Source: Pseudomonas vancouverensis
GTDB taxonomy: Bacteria > Pseudomonadota > Gammaproteobacteria > Pseudomonadales > Pseudomonadaceae
NCBI RefSeq assembly: GCF_004348895.1
Contig: NZ_RRZK01000008.1
Coordinates: forward strand, 310,001-374,000
DNA: 64,000 nucleotides
Direction: 5' to 3'
The notes below the pieces were generated by a model. The model was not told the origin of the DNA. It made no database searches and saw nothing but the letters and a program-made list of their open reading frames with translations. Shown in pieces: positions 34,918-44,899 of the stretch. The position numbers and the translations under genes were made by a program. Each line of letters begins with the position of its first letter. The stretch's first letter is position 1.

Positions 34918-36333
34918 ATGCGCTGGGTGTGTATTCTGTTCCCGCAATTGGCGCTGGACGCGGTCCTGCGTCAGCGCCCCGATCCCGATGAGCCGCTGGC
35001 GCTGCTGACCGGTCCGGCTCAGCGCCGGGTGCTGCAAGCGGTCAATGGTGCGGCGCGGGTCCTGGGTTTGCGCCCCGGGCAGTCCATGAACGCTGCGCAG
35101 GCCTTGAGCAAGGGGTTTGCCACGGCCGAGTATGACGCCGCTGAAATTGAGCACTGGCAACAATTCCTCGCCGCGTGGGCCTATGGCTTCAGTTCCCAGG
35201 TCAGCGTGCACTACCCGCGCGCGGTGGTGTTTGAAATCGAATCCAGTCTTGGTCTGTTCGGTGACTGGCCGCAATTCGAAGCGCGTTTGCGCCGCGAGTT
35301 GGCCGACCTGGGGTTTCGTCATCGGATCGTTGCCGCCCCCAACCCGGTGGCGGCGCGGGTGCTGGCCAACGCCTATGACGGGCTGGTGGTGCCCGACGAT
35401 CAAGCCTTGCAGCATCACCTGGGGCAATTGCCGGTCGACCGTATCGGGCTGGAGGCTCAAGTCGCCACGGCGTTGTCGCGCATGGGCTTGCGCACACTGA
35501 AACAGGTGCAGGCATTGCCCCGTGACAGCCTGGCCCGGCGCTTCGAGGCGCAGGTGCTCAAGCATCTGGATGCCCTGTTCGGCTTGCGTCGGCTGGCGCT
35601 GGCGTTCTACCTGCCACCGGACCGCTTCGATGTGCGCATCGAGCTGAATTTCGATGTGCAATCCCACCAGGCCCTGCTGTTTCCGTTGCGCCGCCTGACC
35701 GGCGACCTGTCGGCATTTCTCTGTGGTCGCGACAGCGGTGTGCAGCGCTTTGACCTGCACCTGGAGCACGCCGGGTTGCCGGACACGCTGATCAAGGTCG
35801 GCCTGCTCAGCGCCGAGCGTGATCCGGCAATGCTGTTCGAGCTGGCCCGGGGGCGGCTGGAGCAGGTCCAGGTCGAGGCGCCGGTGCGCGGCTTTCGCCT
35901 GCGCGCCGAAGACTTGCCGGCCTTCGTGCCCCAGTATCAAGAGCTGTTCGACGATCGCCCGCAGCAATCCTTGCCCTGGGAGCAGTTGCGTGAACGCCTG
36001 CGCGCCCGGCTGGGGGACGAGGCGGTGCATGGCTTGCGCTTTCAGGCAGATCATCGCCCCGAGCGTGCGTGGCAGGCCATGGCTGACCAGCAGTCCACAC
36101 CCGGTTGTAGCGCAGCGAAACGCCCGGGCTGGTTGCTCACCGAGCCCTTGGCCCTGCCGCAAGGTTCGGCGCGCATCCTCATGGGCCCCGAGCGTATCGA
36201 GTCGGGCTGGTGGGACGGCGGCGACGTGCGTCGCGATTACTACCTGATCGAGACCCGCGCCGGCCAGCAGGGCTGGGCCTGGCGGGCGGTGGGTGAGGAC
36301 GGGCCGTTGTGGCTGCAGGGCTGGTTCGCATGA
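34918..36333 (+). CDS. imuB: ImuB, catalytically inactive Y-family polymerase-like protein
   Basis: A 471-residue DinB-like protein. The N-terminus [16 protein letters not shown] lacks the catalytic acidic pair of active Y-family polymerases (DMDxFF), and the second acidic pair is also absent, so it is a scaffold and not a polymerase. The segment QQSLPWEQL near residue 345 resembles the beta-clamp binding motif QLSLPL of Hda and is a candidate clamp-contact site. ImuB joins the clamp, ImuA and DnaE2. The stop overlaps the dnaE2 start by four bases (ATGA). Confidence 0.92.
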   Translation: MRWVCILFPQLALDAVLRQRPDPDEPLALLTGPAQRRVLQAVNGAARVLGLRPGQSMNAAQALSKGFATAEYDAAEIEHWQQFLAAWAYGFSSQVSVHYPRAVVFEIESSLGLFGDWPQFEARLRRELADLGFRHRIVAAPNPVAARVLANAYDGLVVPDDQALQHHLGQLPVDRIGLEAQVATALSRMGLRTLKQVQALPRDSLARRFEAQVLKHLDALFGLRRLALAFYLPPDRFDVRIELNFDVQSHQALLFPLRRLTGDLSAFLCGRDSGVQRFDLHLEHAGLPDTLIKVGLLSAERDPAMLFELARGRLEQVQVEAPVRGFRLRAEDLPAFVPQYQELFDDRPQQSLPWEQLRERLRARLGDEAVHGLRFQADHRPERAWQAMADQQSTPGCSAAKRPGWLLTEPLALPQGSARILMGPERIESGWWDGGDVRRDYYLIETRAGQQGWAWRAVGEDGPLWLQGWFA

Positions 36334-39300
36334 ATCAGGACTATGCCGAGTTGCACTGCCTGTCGAACTTCAGTTTCCAGCGCGGTGCCTCCAGTGCCCT
36401 GGAGTTGTTCCAGCGCGCCAAAAAGCAGGGTTACCAAGCCCTGGCCATCACCGATGAGTGCACCCTGGCCGGTATTGTCCGGGCCTGGCAGGCGGCAAAG
36501 TCGGTGGAATTGCCGCTGATCATCGGCAGTGAGGTACGCCTCGAAAACGGTCCGAAACTGGTGCTGCTGGTGGAGAACCTGGAGGGGTATCAGGGGCTGT
36601 GTCGTTTGATCACCCGGGCCCGGCGGCGTACGCAAAAGGGCCAGTATCAAGTCCTGTGCGAAGACTTCGAGCAACCGCTGCCGGGGTTGCTGGCCTTGTG
36701 GGTGCCCGATGCAGTCGACGCCTTTGAGCAGGGGCACTGGCTCAAGCAGGTGTTCGCCGAGCGCTTGTGGCTGGCGGTGCAATTGCATCGCGGTCAGGAT
36801 GACAGCCGGCGCCTGAGCGATCTGCTGAGCCTGGCCAGGGCGCTGCAGATCACCCCGGTGGCCAGCGGCGATGTGCACATGCACGCGCGTGGACGCCGTG
36901 CCTTGCAGGACACCATGACCGCGATCCGCCATCACCTGCCAGTGGCCGATGCCGGCTTGCGCCTGCACCCCAACGGCGAACGGCACCTGCGCAGCCTGGA
37001 GGCGCTGAATGAGCTGTATCCGCCGGCCTTGCTGGAAGAGACGCTGAGCATCGCCCGCCGCTGCACCTTCGACCTCGGTCAGTTGCGTTATCACTATCCC
37101 CGTGAGCTGGTGCCGGAGGGGCACACCGCGACCTCGTGGCTCAAGGTGCTGACCGAGCAGGGCATCGAGCAGCGCTGGCCCCATGGCGCGAGCGAGAAGG
37201 TGCGCGCACTGATCGACAAGGAGCTGGGGCTGATCGCGGAACTGGGTTATGAAAGTTATTTCCTGACGGTCCAGGACATCGTCGCGTTCGCCCGACGCGA
37301 GAAGATTCTTTGCCAGGGGCGAGGCTCGGCGGCCAACTCGGCGGTGTGTTTTGCCCTGGGCATCACCGAGATCGATCCGGATCGAATGAACATGCTGTTC
37401 GAGCGTTTTCTTTCCAAGGAACGCGACGAGCCGCCGGACATCGACGTCGATTTCGAGCATGAGCGGCGCGAAGAAGTCTTGCAGTACGTGTTCAATCGTT
37501 ATGGTCGGGCCCGGGCCGCGCTGACGGCCGTGGTCAGCACCTACCACGCGGCCGGCGCAGTGCGCGATGTCGCCAAGGCGCTGGGCTTGCCACCCGATCA
37601 AATCAACGCCCTGGCCGATTGCTGCGGTCACTGGAGTGACGAAACTCCGCCAGTGGAGCGTTTGCTCGAGGGCGGCTTCGATCCTGAAAGCCCGATACTG
37701 CGCCGGGTGCTCAGCCTTACCGGGCAGTTGATCGGCTTCCCGCGGCACCTGTCCCAGCACCCCGGCGGCTTCGTGATTTCCGAGCATCCGCTGGACACGC
37801 TGGTGCCGGTGGAGAACGCCGCCATGGCCGAGCGCACCATCATCCAGTGGGACAAGGATGACCTCGACGCGGTCGGGCTGCTCAAGGTGGATATCCTGGC
37901 CCTGGGCATGCTCAGTGCCATTCGCCGCTGTTTCGATTTGCTGCGCCGCCATCGCAATCTGGATTTGAGCCTGGCGTCGGTGCCCTCCGAGGACTCAAAA
38001 ACCTACGACATGATTGGTCGTGCCGACACTGTCGGGGTATTCCAGATCGAATCGCGTGCCCAGATGTCGATGCTGCCCAGGCTCAAGCCGCGCAAGTTCT
38101 ATGACCTGGTGATCGAGGTGGCCATTGTCCGGCCCGGACCGATTCAGGGCGGCATGGTGCACCCGTACTTGCGCCGCCGAAACAAGGAAGAACTGGAAAG
38201 TTATCCCTCTGAAGAGCTGCGCGAGGTTTTGAAGCGCACCCTTGGGGTTCCCCTGTTTCAGGAGCAGGTGATGCAGATCGCCATCGTTGCCGCCGACTAC
38301 AGCCCGGGCGAGGCCGATCAGTTGCGTCGCTCCATGGCAGCCTGGAAACGTCACGGCGGCCTTGAACCGCACCGGGATCGTTTGGCTGCGGGCATGAAGA
38401 AAAAAGGCTATAGCGCAGATTTCGCCGCGCAGATATTCGAGCAGATCAAGGGTTTTGGCAGTTACGGTTTTCCCGAGTCCCACGCCGCCAGTTTTGCCTT
38501 GCTGACCTACGCCAGTTGCTGGTTGAAATGCCACGAACCGGCGGCTTTCGCCTGTGCGCTGATCAACAGCTGGCCCATGGGTTTCTACAGCCCGGACCAG
38601 ATTCTGCAGGACGCCCGTCGTCATGATCTGCAGGTGCGCCCGGTGGACGTGCGGGCCAGCGACTGGGATTGCAGCCTGGAACCGATCAGCGGCGCACAAC
38701 CGGCGATTCGCCTGGGTTTACGCATGATCAAGGGCTTTCGCGAGGACGCGGCCCGGCGTATTGAGGCGGCGCGGGCGAATGGCGCGTTTATCGACATTGG
38801 CGATCTTGGTGAGCGGGCCGGCCTCGATGCCCGTGCCCAGGAGCAACTGGCCGATGCCGGTGCATTGCGGGGGCTGGCCGGGGATCGACATCGGGCGCGC
38901 TGGGAAGTGGCGGGGGTGGAGAAACAGTTGGGCTTGTTCGCCGGGTTGCCGAGGCAGGAGGAGGGTGCTGTGGTGTTGCCCAAACCCACCGTGGGCGAAG
39001 ACCTGCAAGCCGACTACAACAGTGTCGGTACTACGTTGGGGCCGCACCCACTGGCCTTGTTGCGCGTTGAGTTGAAAGCCCGGCGCTGTCGCAGTTCGCA
39101 GGAATTGCTGGCGGTCGAGCACGGCCGTCCGGTCAGTGTTGCCGGGCTGGTGACCGGACGGCAACGGCCGAGTACCGCCAGCGGCGTGACCTTTGTCACC
39201 CTGGAAGACGAGTTCGGCAACGTCAACGTGGTGGTCTGGCGGGATCTGGCTGAACGCCAGCGCCGGGTGTTGGTGGGTTCGCAGTTGCTCAAGGTCGACG

Positions 39301-39407
39301 GGCGCTGGGAAAAAGAGGGCGAGGTGCGGCACTTGATTGCCGGGCGCTTGAGCGACCTGAGCCCGTTATTGGACGGTATCACCATTCGCAGCCGCGATTT
39401 CCACTGA
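36330..39407 (+). CDS. dnaE2: Error-prone DNA polymerase III alpha subunit DnaE2 (ImuC)
   Basis: A 1025-residue C-family polymerase, shorter than DnaE1. The PHP domain starts [16 protein letters not shown]; the catalytic Asp pair is in [15 protein letters not shown] (about residue 370) and [11 protein letters not shown] precedes it. The thumb and finger region has [24 protein letters not shown], then an OB-fold domain with [15 protein letters not shown]. DnaE2 performs translesion synthesis with ImuA and ImuB and causes much of the damage-induced mutagenesis in bacteria without UmuDC-type polymerases. It ends the cassette, followed by REP repeats. Confidence 0.95.
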   Translation: MNQDYAELHCLSNFSFQRGASSALELFQRAKKQGYQALAITDECTLAGIVRAWQAAKSVELPLIIGSEVRLENGPKLVLLVENLEGYQGLCRLITRARRRTQKGQYQVLCEDFEQPLPGLLALWVPDAVDAFEQGHWLKQVFAERLWLAVQLHRGQDDSRRLSDLLSLARALQITPVASGDVHMHARGRRALQDTMTAIRHHLPVADAGLRLHPNGERHLRSLEALNELYPPALLEETLSIARRCTFDLGQLRYHYPRELVPEGHTATSWLKVLTEQGIEQRWPHGASEKVRALIDKELGLIAELGYESYFLTVQDIVAFARREKILCQGRGSAANSAVCFALGITEIDPDRMNMLFERFLSKERDEPPDIDVDFEHERREEVLQYVFNRYGRARAALTAVVSTYHAAGAVRDVAKALGLPPDQINALADCCGHWSDETPPVERLLEGGFDPESPILRRVLSLTGQLIGFPRHLSQHPGGFVISEHPLDTLVPVENAAMAERTIIQWDKDDLDAVGLLKVDILALGMLSAIRRCFDLLRRHRNLDLSLASVPSEDSKTYDMIGRADTVGVFQIESRAQMSMLPRLKPRKFYDLVIEVAIVRPGPIQGGMVHPYLRRRNKEELESYPSEELREVLKRTLGVPLFQEQVMQIAIVAADYSPGEADQLRRSMAAWKRHGGLEPHRDRLAAGMKKKGYSADFAAQIFEQIKGFGSYGFPESHAASFALLTYASCWLKCHEPAAFACALINSWPMGFYSPDQILQDARRHDLQVRPVDVRASDWDCSLEPISGAQPAIRLGLRMIKGFREDAARRIEAARANGAFIDIGDLGERAGLDARAQEQLADAGALRGLAGDRHRARWEVAGVEKQLGLFAGLPRQEEGAVVLPKPTVGEDLQADYNSVGTTLGPHPLALLRVELKARRCRSSQELLAVEHGRPVSVAGLVTGRQRPSTASGVTFVTLEDEFGNVNVVVWRDLAERQRRVLVGSQLLKVDGRWEKEGEVRHLIAGRLSDLSPLLDGITIRSRDFH

Positions 39408-39410
39408 CCT

Positions 39411-39511
39411 TGTAGGTGCGAGCCTGCTCGCGATGAACCTGAGAGCGCCGCGGGGTGACAGGTTGCCATCGTTATCGTTAACGACCATCGCGAGCAGGCT
39501 CGCTCCTACAG
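39411..39511. repeat. Inverted pair of REP elements
   Basis: TGTAGGTGCGAGCCTGCTCGCGATG (from 39411) and CATCGCGAGCAGGCTCGCTCCTACAGG (to 39511) are near-exact inverted copies separated by about 50 bp. The pair is of the REPIN type and lies between dnaE2 and the convergent flavin reductase gene. Confidence 0.85.
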
Positions 39512-39528
39512 GAGATAGGCGCAGTGTA

Positions 39529-40191
39529 CTATTTGCCCATTGGCCAGAACCGCTCGCCACCTCCCGGCGCTTCCGTCCAGGACTGCAGCGAACGGGTCGG
39601 CAGGTCGAAATAGTCCCGGGTGCGTGCATAGCCATGGCCGCCCATCCGCCCGATCGCATCAAGCCCCAACTGATCGATGTACAGGGTTTTCGGGTCAATC
39701 AGTTCATCGCGAACATGGGCCATCAACACTTCGCCCAGGATGATCTCCCGGGATTGGCCAATGGACAATGCCATCATCCGCCGGCACTCCAGTGCGACCG
39801 GCGCTTCGCCGATGCGCGGGCATTTGACCGTGGTGCCCGGTATGGCCGTGAGCCCGGCGGCAGTCAGTTCGTCGAAGCCCGGTGCGAAGGGCACGGCGCA
39901 GACGTTCATGGCTTCCACCAGAGCGTCGCTGACGATGTTCACAGTGAATTCCTGGCTGAACTGGATATTGCGCGTGGTGTCCTTGGGGCTCAGGTCGCCG
40001 TAATTTTCCACGCCCAGGGCGAGGATCGGCGGATCGGCCGACAGCGCGTTGAAGAAACTGAACGGTGCGGCGTTGATCCGGCCTTCGCCGTCGACCGTGG
40101 TGACCAGGGCAATCGGTCGGGGCACCACGCTGCCAATCAGGATCTTGTATTTGTCCCGTGGGCTCAGTGTGCTGAAGTCGAAGCTTTGCAT
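39529..40191 (-). CDS. Flavin reductase-like/FMN-binding split barrel protein
   Basis: A 220-residue protein of the flavin reductase-like family. It shows KYKILIGSVVPRPIALVTTVDGEGRINAAPFSFF at residues 14-47 and the FTVNIVSDALVEAMNVCA segment. Such proteins bind FMN and act as flavin reductases or in related oxygenase systems. It is the last gene of the ABC transporter/amidohydrolase operon, 12 bp after an amidohydrolase, so it may support an oxidative step elsewhere in the pathway. No oxygenase partner is present in the operon. ATG 40191 is preferred to ATG 40197 only by family form. Confidence 0.85.
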   Translation of the reverse strand: MQSFDFSTLSPRDKYKILIGSVVPRPIALVTTVDGEGRINAAPFSFFNALSADPPILALGVENYGDLSPKDTTRNIQFSQEFTVNIVSDALVEAMNVCAVPFAPGFDELTAAGLTAIPGTTVKCPRIGEAPVALECRRMMALSIGQSREIILGEVLMAHVRDELIDPKTLYIDQLGLDAIGRMGGHGYARTRDYFDLPTRSLQSWTEAPGGGERFWPMGK

Positions 40192-40203
40192 AGGCAAGAA
40201 TCC

Positions 40204-41691
40204 CTAAAGAAGTGGATCAATCGCGCTCAGTGGCGCGTCAGCGCTGTAGTCATCGGCAAAGGGGATGGCGGGGCGGAACAGGGTTTTCCAGTCCGGTTGG
40301 CCAAAGGCCCGGTCGCTGTGGCTGCGCATCAGCTTTTCGAATTGGCGCTGGGCCTGACGTTGCAGGGCGGTGTAGTCGACACCCTGGACCTGGCCGTCGT
40401 GCATCACGCAGCGGCCGTCGATGTAACTGGCGATGCAGTCATCACCGCGCCCGGCCAGCAGCAGGTTTTTCAACGGATCAAACAGTGGCCCCAAGTGCAG
40501 GCCACGCAAGTTGAACACCGTGATGTCAGCCTTGCAGCCAGGGGCCAGGCGGCCGATATCATCGCGACCGAGGGCCTTGGCCCCGCCAAGGGTGGCGGCG
40601 TTGTACATATCCAGGGTGCTGGTCAGCTCGTTGCCGCCCTCCATCAAGCGGGCAATGTTCAGGCCCTGGCGCATGTTGTCCAGCAGGTCGGCGGGCCAGG
40701 TGTCGGTACCGAGGGCGAAGTTCATGCCCTTGGCACGATAGCGACCGAAGGAGTCCAGCGCCTCGCCATCACGGGCAAACACCACTGGGCAATGCACCAG
40801 GCTTGCGCCGCCGTCCACCAACCGTTGCAGGTCGTCATCGCCACGGGTGTAGATGCCGTGTGGCAGCAGGCTGCGCGGGGTCAACAGGCCGAGTTGCTGC
40901 AACCAACTCAGAGGCGAAGCGCCGCGCAATTGTTCAACCATCGCCACCTCGCCCTGACCCTGGCAGCAGTGCAGGCGCATCGGCGCGTTCAGCTCCCGAC
41001 TCAGCGCGGCGGTGCGTTGCAGCAGTGCGGGGGTGCAGGTCTGAATGCGATCGGGCAACAGCGCGCCGCGAATCAGATCCTGGTGGCTGCCATCGAAGTC
41101 CTTGAAGAACTGTTCAGCCGCCTCAAGCCCGGCCATGCCGCGGTTTTCATCCCAGTGGTGCGCCAGCGTGCCATCGGCACGCCAGTAACTCATGCCGCTC
41201 ATGTAGCAAGGACCGAGATAGGTACGCAGCCCCAGTTCGGCGGCGACACCGGCCACCGCGGCAAACTCGTCGTAGGTTTCGGCCCACTCGCGGTAGTACA
41301 TCGAGGTGATCGGCATCGCCGTGGTGATGCCATTGCGGATCAACTGGGTGAAGGCGTAGCGGTACTTGAAGACCTCCTCTTCAGGGCTGTAGCTTTCCCG
41401 AGATCCCTCAGACAGGTACTGCTGCGACCACATCCGGCCCATGTCGCGCTCGTCACCGTTGTCCAGGGTCAACACGGTGGAGTCGAGGTCGCCCAGGGCA
41501 TCCAGGTCGATGAAGCCGGGGCCGATCAGGGCATTGCCGTAATCGATCCATTGATCCACCGACCCGGGATACCCGCGTCCGACAAACTCGATGCGCGAAC
41601 CATGGAACACCACTTCGCCGTCACGCCACAGGACGTGCTGCATGCCATCGAAACCGACCAGGCAGCTGGCGCGCAGACCGATGCGCTTCAC
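40204..41691 (-). CDS. Amidohydrolase-superfamily protein lacking the HxH metal motif
   Basis: A 495-residue member of the ATZ/TRZ-like amidohydrolase superfamily, by its overall pattern: N-terminal beta sandwich, GPGFIDLDALGDLD at strand 1, RLHCCQG at strand 5, LLPHGIY at strand 6, HCPVVFARDG, LGTDTW at strand 8, and LAPGCKADITVF. Strand 1 normally carries HxH, which is replaced by acidic residues in DLDALGDLD, so metal binding must differ. I recall other family members with this GFIDLDALGD signature, so it looks like a conserved subtype. The start overlaps the preceding amidohydrolase gene by four bases. Confidence 0.85.
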   Translation of the reverse strand: MKRIGLRASCLVGFDGMQHVLWRDGEVVFHGSRIEFVGRGYPGSVDQWIDYGNALIGPGFIDLDALGDLDSTVLTLDNGDERDMGRMWSQQYLSEGSRESYSPEEEVFKYRYAFTQLIRNGITTAMPITSMYYREWAETYDEFAAVAGVAAELGLRTYLGPCYMSGMSYWRADGTLAHHWDENRGMAGLEAAEQFFKDFDGSHQDLIRGALLPDRIQTCTPALLQRTAALSRELNAPMRLHCCQGQGEVAMVEQLRGASPLSWLQQLGLLTPRSLLPHGIYTRGDDDLQRLVDGGASLVHCPVVFARDGEALDSFGRYRAKGMNFALGTDTWPADLLDNMRQGLNIARLMEGGNELTSTLDMYNAATLGGAKALGRDDIGRLAPGCKADITVFNLRGLHLGPLFDPLKNLLLAGRGDDCIASYIDGRCVMHDGQVQGVDYTALQRQAQRQFEKLMRSHSDRAFGQPDWKTLFRPAIPFADDYSADAPLSAIDPLL

Positions 41692-42884
41692 AAACGGCTG
41701 TCCAGCAAGCGACCGCCCGCAGCGACCAGATGACCGGCGCGATAGACCTGACGTGCCGGCCGCGAGACCACTGCCTCACCGAGAGTTTGCACAGGCATCA
41801 GCAAGAAGTCCGCGGGTTGGCCGATTTCAATACCAGCGGGCTTGCGACCCAGTGCCAAGGCGCCGTTGACGGTGGCGGCTTCGAACGCCGCCGTCAGTTC
41901 CTCGTCCTTGTTCAGGTCGAAACGGAACGCCAGCAGCATCGCGCGCTCGAGCATGTCGCCGTTGCCCATGGGCGACCAGGCATCGCGGATGCCGTCGGAA
42001 CCCAGGCACAGGTTCACGCCGGTCTCGCGCAGGGCCAGAAACGGTGGCACCGCGCAATCGGCCGGGGCGGAACTCATCAGCGAGATCCCCAGTGTCGCCA
42101 GGCGTTCGGCCAGCGGTTTGACCTGGCTCCATGGCAACATGCCCAGGCAATAGGCATGGCTGATCATCACCCGGCCTTCGCGGCCGAAGCGTTCGGTGTA
42201 GTCGGCGATCAGCTTGATCTGCCACAGGCCCAGTTCGCCCTTGTCGTGCAGGTGGATGTCGACGCCACGGTCGAACTCGCTGGCCAGGTTGAAGACGAAA
42301 TCGAGTTGGGCAATCGGGTCGTTGTCGATACCGCAAGGGTCGAGGCCGCCGACGTTTTCCACGCCCAGCGCCATGGCTTCGCGCATCAGTTCGGCAGTGC
42401 CGGGGCGGCTGATCAGCCCCGTCTGCGGGAACACCACCAGTTCCAGGTCAATCAAGTCGCGATAGGTGTCGCGCAACTGCTGCATGGCCTCGACATGACG
42501 CAAACCGAATTCCGGGTCGATGTCGACGTGGCAGCGCATGGTCAGCGAACCACGGGCGATGCAGTTTTCCAGCAGGGCACCGGCGCGCTGGGCGATGGGC
42601 GCACTGATTTCGCGCAGGACGCGGCGCTCGTTGGCGATGTAGTCCTTGAGGGTTGGGCCGGCGCTGTTGGGGCGCCAAGGCTGGCCGTAGAGGGTTTTGT
42701 CGAGGTGGACGTGGCTTTCCACCAGGGCGGTGGTGAGCAATTGGTTCTGGCCGTCGATGTCGGTGGCAGACAAGGCTTCCTTCGAAGCGGGGCGGCGTTG
42801 GCTGAAGCGGCCGTTCTCGATCAGCAGGTCTTCGGCGGGCTGGCCGTATGGGCGCACGTTGCGCAGCCATTGGGGGTGGGTCAT
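41688..42884 (-). CDS. Cytosine deaminase-like amidohydrolase
   Basis: A 398-residue amidohydrolase resembling cytosine deaminase CodA and related isoorotate or aminopyrimidine hydrolases. The metal motif HVHLDKTL is intact at strand 1 (about residue 58), with DIHLHDKGE at strand 5, ISHAYCLG at strand 6 and LGSDGIRDAW at strand 8. It is predicted to hydrolyse an amino or amide group on a ring or cyclic compound. It is coupled to the next gene by an ATGA overlap, which suggests two consecutive hydrolytic steps. Its position between the ABC transporter and the flavin reductase defines the operon. Confidence 0.88.
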   Translation of the reverse strand: MTHPQWLRNVRPYGQPAEDLLIENGRFSQRRPASKEALSATDIDGQNQLLTTALVESHVHLDKTLYGQPWRPNSAGPTLKDYIANERRVLREISAPIAQRAGALLENCIARGSLTMRCHVDIDPEFGLRHVEAMQQLRDTYRDLIDLELVVFPQTGLISRPGTAELMREAMALGVENVGGLDPCGIDNDPIAQLDFVFNLASEFDRGVDIHLHDKGELGLWQIKLIADYTERFGREGRVMISHAYCLGMLPWSQVKPLAERLATLGISLMSSAPADCAVPPFLALRETGVNLCLGSDGIRDAWSPMGNGDMLERAMLLAFRFDLNKDEELTAAFEAATVNGALALGRKPAGIEIGQPADFLLMPVQTLGEAVVSRPARQVYRAGHLVAAGGRLLDSRL

Positions 42885-42940
42885 ACAAACCTCGAATCTA
42901 TGTTGTGAGTGACGGCCTCATCGTCGGAACGCCGCCCGGA

Positions 42941-43010
42941 CCAAGCTCGCTCCCACGGGAGGGCGAACACTGAAGATCCCGTGTGGGAGCGAGCTTGCTC
43001 GTGATGGCCG
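42941..43010. repeat. Inverted pair of REP elements
   Basis: CCAAGCTCGCTCCCACGGGA and TGTGGGAGCGAGCTTGCTCGTGATG flank a short loop between the substrate-binding protein gene and the amidohydrolase gene. Located inside the operon, the hairpin may set relative mRNA levels, as REP sequences do elsewhere. Confidence 0.8.
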
Positions 43011-43033
43011 TGACTGGGTTTCAAGTCAGGCAA

Positions 43034-44095
43034 TCAGCCCTTGAGCTTGGCCCAGATGCGGTCCTGCAGCTCCCGCGCCTTGTTGCTGCATTCCTTTTCC
43101 GGACGCAGGCGCGAGGCGTATTCGTCGGGCATGTTGATCGCGTCCATGACCTTCCATTTCGGATCGAGCAACTGGTCGCTCTGGATGCCGTTGGCGTAGG
43201 CGATGGCGTTGGACACGGCCGCGGCGTTTTCCGGCTTCATCATCCAGTCGATGAAGATCTTCGCGTTGCCGGGGTGCGGCGCGCTTTTCGGCACGGCGAA
43301 GTTGTCCTGGAACATGGCCAGGCCTTCACGGGGGTAGACGTACTTGATGGTGCTCTTCTGCAGGGTGGCGCGGGCCGTGGAGCCGTTCCAGTTCTGCATC
43401 ATGATCACTTCACCGCTGGCCATGCGGTCGACGGTGTTGTCCGAGCTGTACATCTTCAGGAAGGGTTTCTGTTTTTGCAGCAGTTCGAGGATGCGCTTGG
43501 CGTCCTGCGGGTTTTCGCTGCATTCGTCGACATTCAGATAGTGACTGGCGGCGTTGATCACGCTGCTGGAGGTGTCGAGGGCGGCCAGTTGGCCTTGCAG
43601 TTCCTTGCGCGGTTCGAAGAACTCTTTCCACGAGTCGTCAAGCTTGCCGCCCGGCACCCGCGCACTGTCATAGGAAAACCCCGTGGTGCCCCACAGGTAA
43701 GGGGCGGAGAACTTGCGGCCCGGGTCAAAACTCGGGTCACGGAACGGCTCTTTGACGTACTGGAAGTTGGGCAAGGTCGGGGTGTCGATTTCAAGCAACA
43801 GGTTCTGGTTGATCAAGGTCTGCATGATCGATTGTGACGGCACGATCACGTCATACGCCGCACCACCGGCCTGCAGCTTGGCCAGCAGGGTTTCGTTGCT
43901 GTCGTAGCCGTCCATGGTGACCTTGATGCCGGTTTCCTTTTCGAATTTGGCCAGCAGGTCGACCGGGTAGTAGTCGGTCCAGTTGTAGAAGAACAGTTCC
44001 TTGGGTTCGGCGGCCTGGGCGCTGAACGCCGTGAACGCGGTGAAACAACTCAGGGCCAGACCGGACATTGCCAAACGCATGTTTTTCACTTTCAT
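43034..44095 (-). CDS. Polyamine-type ABC transporter substrate-binding protein
   Basis: A 353-residue periplasmic protein of the PotD/PotF family. The signal peptide has the hydrophobic core MSGLALSCFTAFTAFS and cleaves near AQAAEP; the mature protein begins LFFYNWTDYYPVDLLAKFEKETGIKV, the classic polyamine-binding protein start. Other motifs are YDVIVPSQSI and YLWGTTGFSYD. It is the fourth gene of the transporter operon, 15 bp after the inner permease gene. Nearby hydrolases argue that the ligand may be a pyrimidine-like or cyclic compound in place of a polyamine. Confidence 0.92.
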   Translation of the reverse strand: MKVKNMRLAMSGLALSCFTAFTAFSAQAAEPKELFFYNWTDYYPVDLLAKFEKETGIKVTMDGYDSNETLLAKLQAGGAAYDVIVPSQSIMQTLINQNLLLEIDTPTLPNFQYVKEPFRDPSFDPGRKFSAPYLWGTTGFSYDSARVPGGKLDDSWKEFFEPRKELQGQLAALDTSSSVINAASHYLNVDECSENPQDAKRILELLQKQKPFLKMYSSDNTVDRMASGEVIMMQNWNGSTARATLQKSTIKYVYPREGLAMFQDNFAVPKSAPHPGNAKIFIDWMMKPENAAAVSNAIAYANGIQSDQLLDPKWKVMDAINMPDEYASRLRPEKECSNKARELQDRIWAKLKG

Positions 44096-44110
44096 GAGAG
44101 CGCTCCAGGT

Positions 44111-44899
44111 TTATTGTTGTTTGCCGCGTTGGCCAAGCCAGAAGGCCAGCACTACGAGAACGATGGAAATCACCAGCATCAGCGTTGAAATCGCGTTGAT
44201 CTCCGGGGTCACGCCGGCCTTGATCGCCGAGAAGATGTACACCGGCAAGGTGGTCGAGCCGGGACCGGCGACAAAGAAGGTCATGATGAAATCATCGAGG
44301 CTGACCACGAACGCCAGCACCGACCCGGACAACACCGCCGGCCACAGCAGCGGCAGGGTCACCCGGCGAAACACCTGCCAGGGGTTGGCGTACAGATCGT
44401 TCGCCGCCTCCAGCAGGCTCTTGTCCATGTCATTGAGGCGGGCACGGATCGGCAGGTAGGCGAACGGAATGCAGAAGCCGATGTGGGCGATGATCACTGT
44501 CAGCAAACCGAGCTTGATGCCCAATGCCATGAACAGCAGCAGGGTGGCCACGGCGGTGACGATCTCCGGCAGGATCAGCGGCAGGTTGATCCCGCCCTCG
44601 ACCATCTTCTGCCCATAGAACGGCCGGTAGGTCGCCAGCGCCGCGAGCAGGGCAATGGCCGTGGCGCAGACCGTGGCAATGCTGGCGACGATGATCGAGT
44701 TCAGCGCCGCGGTCTGGATCGACGGGTTGGCGAGGATGCGTCCGTACCAGGCGAACGAAAACTCGGTCCACACTGTTGCCGAACGGTTGGCGTTGAAGCT
44801 GTAGGCGATCAGGACCAGGATCGGCAGGTACAGATAGGCCAGCATCAACAGGCTGACTTCACGGGTCAGCGGCAGTTTCTTCAGGTGCAGGGCAATCAT
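44111..44899 (-). CDS. ABC transporter permease (PotC-like)
   Basis: A 262-residue inner-membrane permease with about six helices of the binding-protein-dependent transport family. The N-terminal segment is SLLMLAYLYLPILVLIAYSFNANRS, and the coupling loop has the EAA-type motif EAANDLYANPWQVFRRVTLPLLWP. The gene overlaps the preceding permease gene by four bases. Together they form the membrane channel of the transporter. Confidence 0.92.
   Translation of the reverse strand: MIALHLKKLPLTREVSLLMLAYLYLPILVLIAYSFNANRSATVWTEFSFAWYGRILANPSIQTAALNSIIVASIATVCATAIALLAALATYRPFYGQKMVEGGINLPLILPEIVTAVATLLLFMALGIKLGLLTVIIAHIGFCIPFAYLPIRARLNDMDKSLLEAANDLYANPWQVFRRVTLPLLWPAVLSGSVLAFVVSLDDFIMTFFVAGPGSTTLPVYIFSAIKAGVTPEINAISTLMLVISIVLVVLAFWLGQRGKQQ

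Noticed and set aside
36240..37952. Minus-strand open frame of about 570 codons
   Set aside because: It is a shadow of imuB and dnaE2 and has no ribosome-binding site.
39433..41733. Long plus-strand open frame of about 766 codons
   Set aside because: It is antisense to the flavin reductase and amidohydrolase genes, whose motifs are clear; the plus-strand translation has no recognisable motifs.
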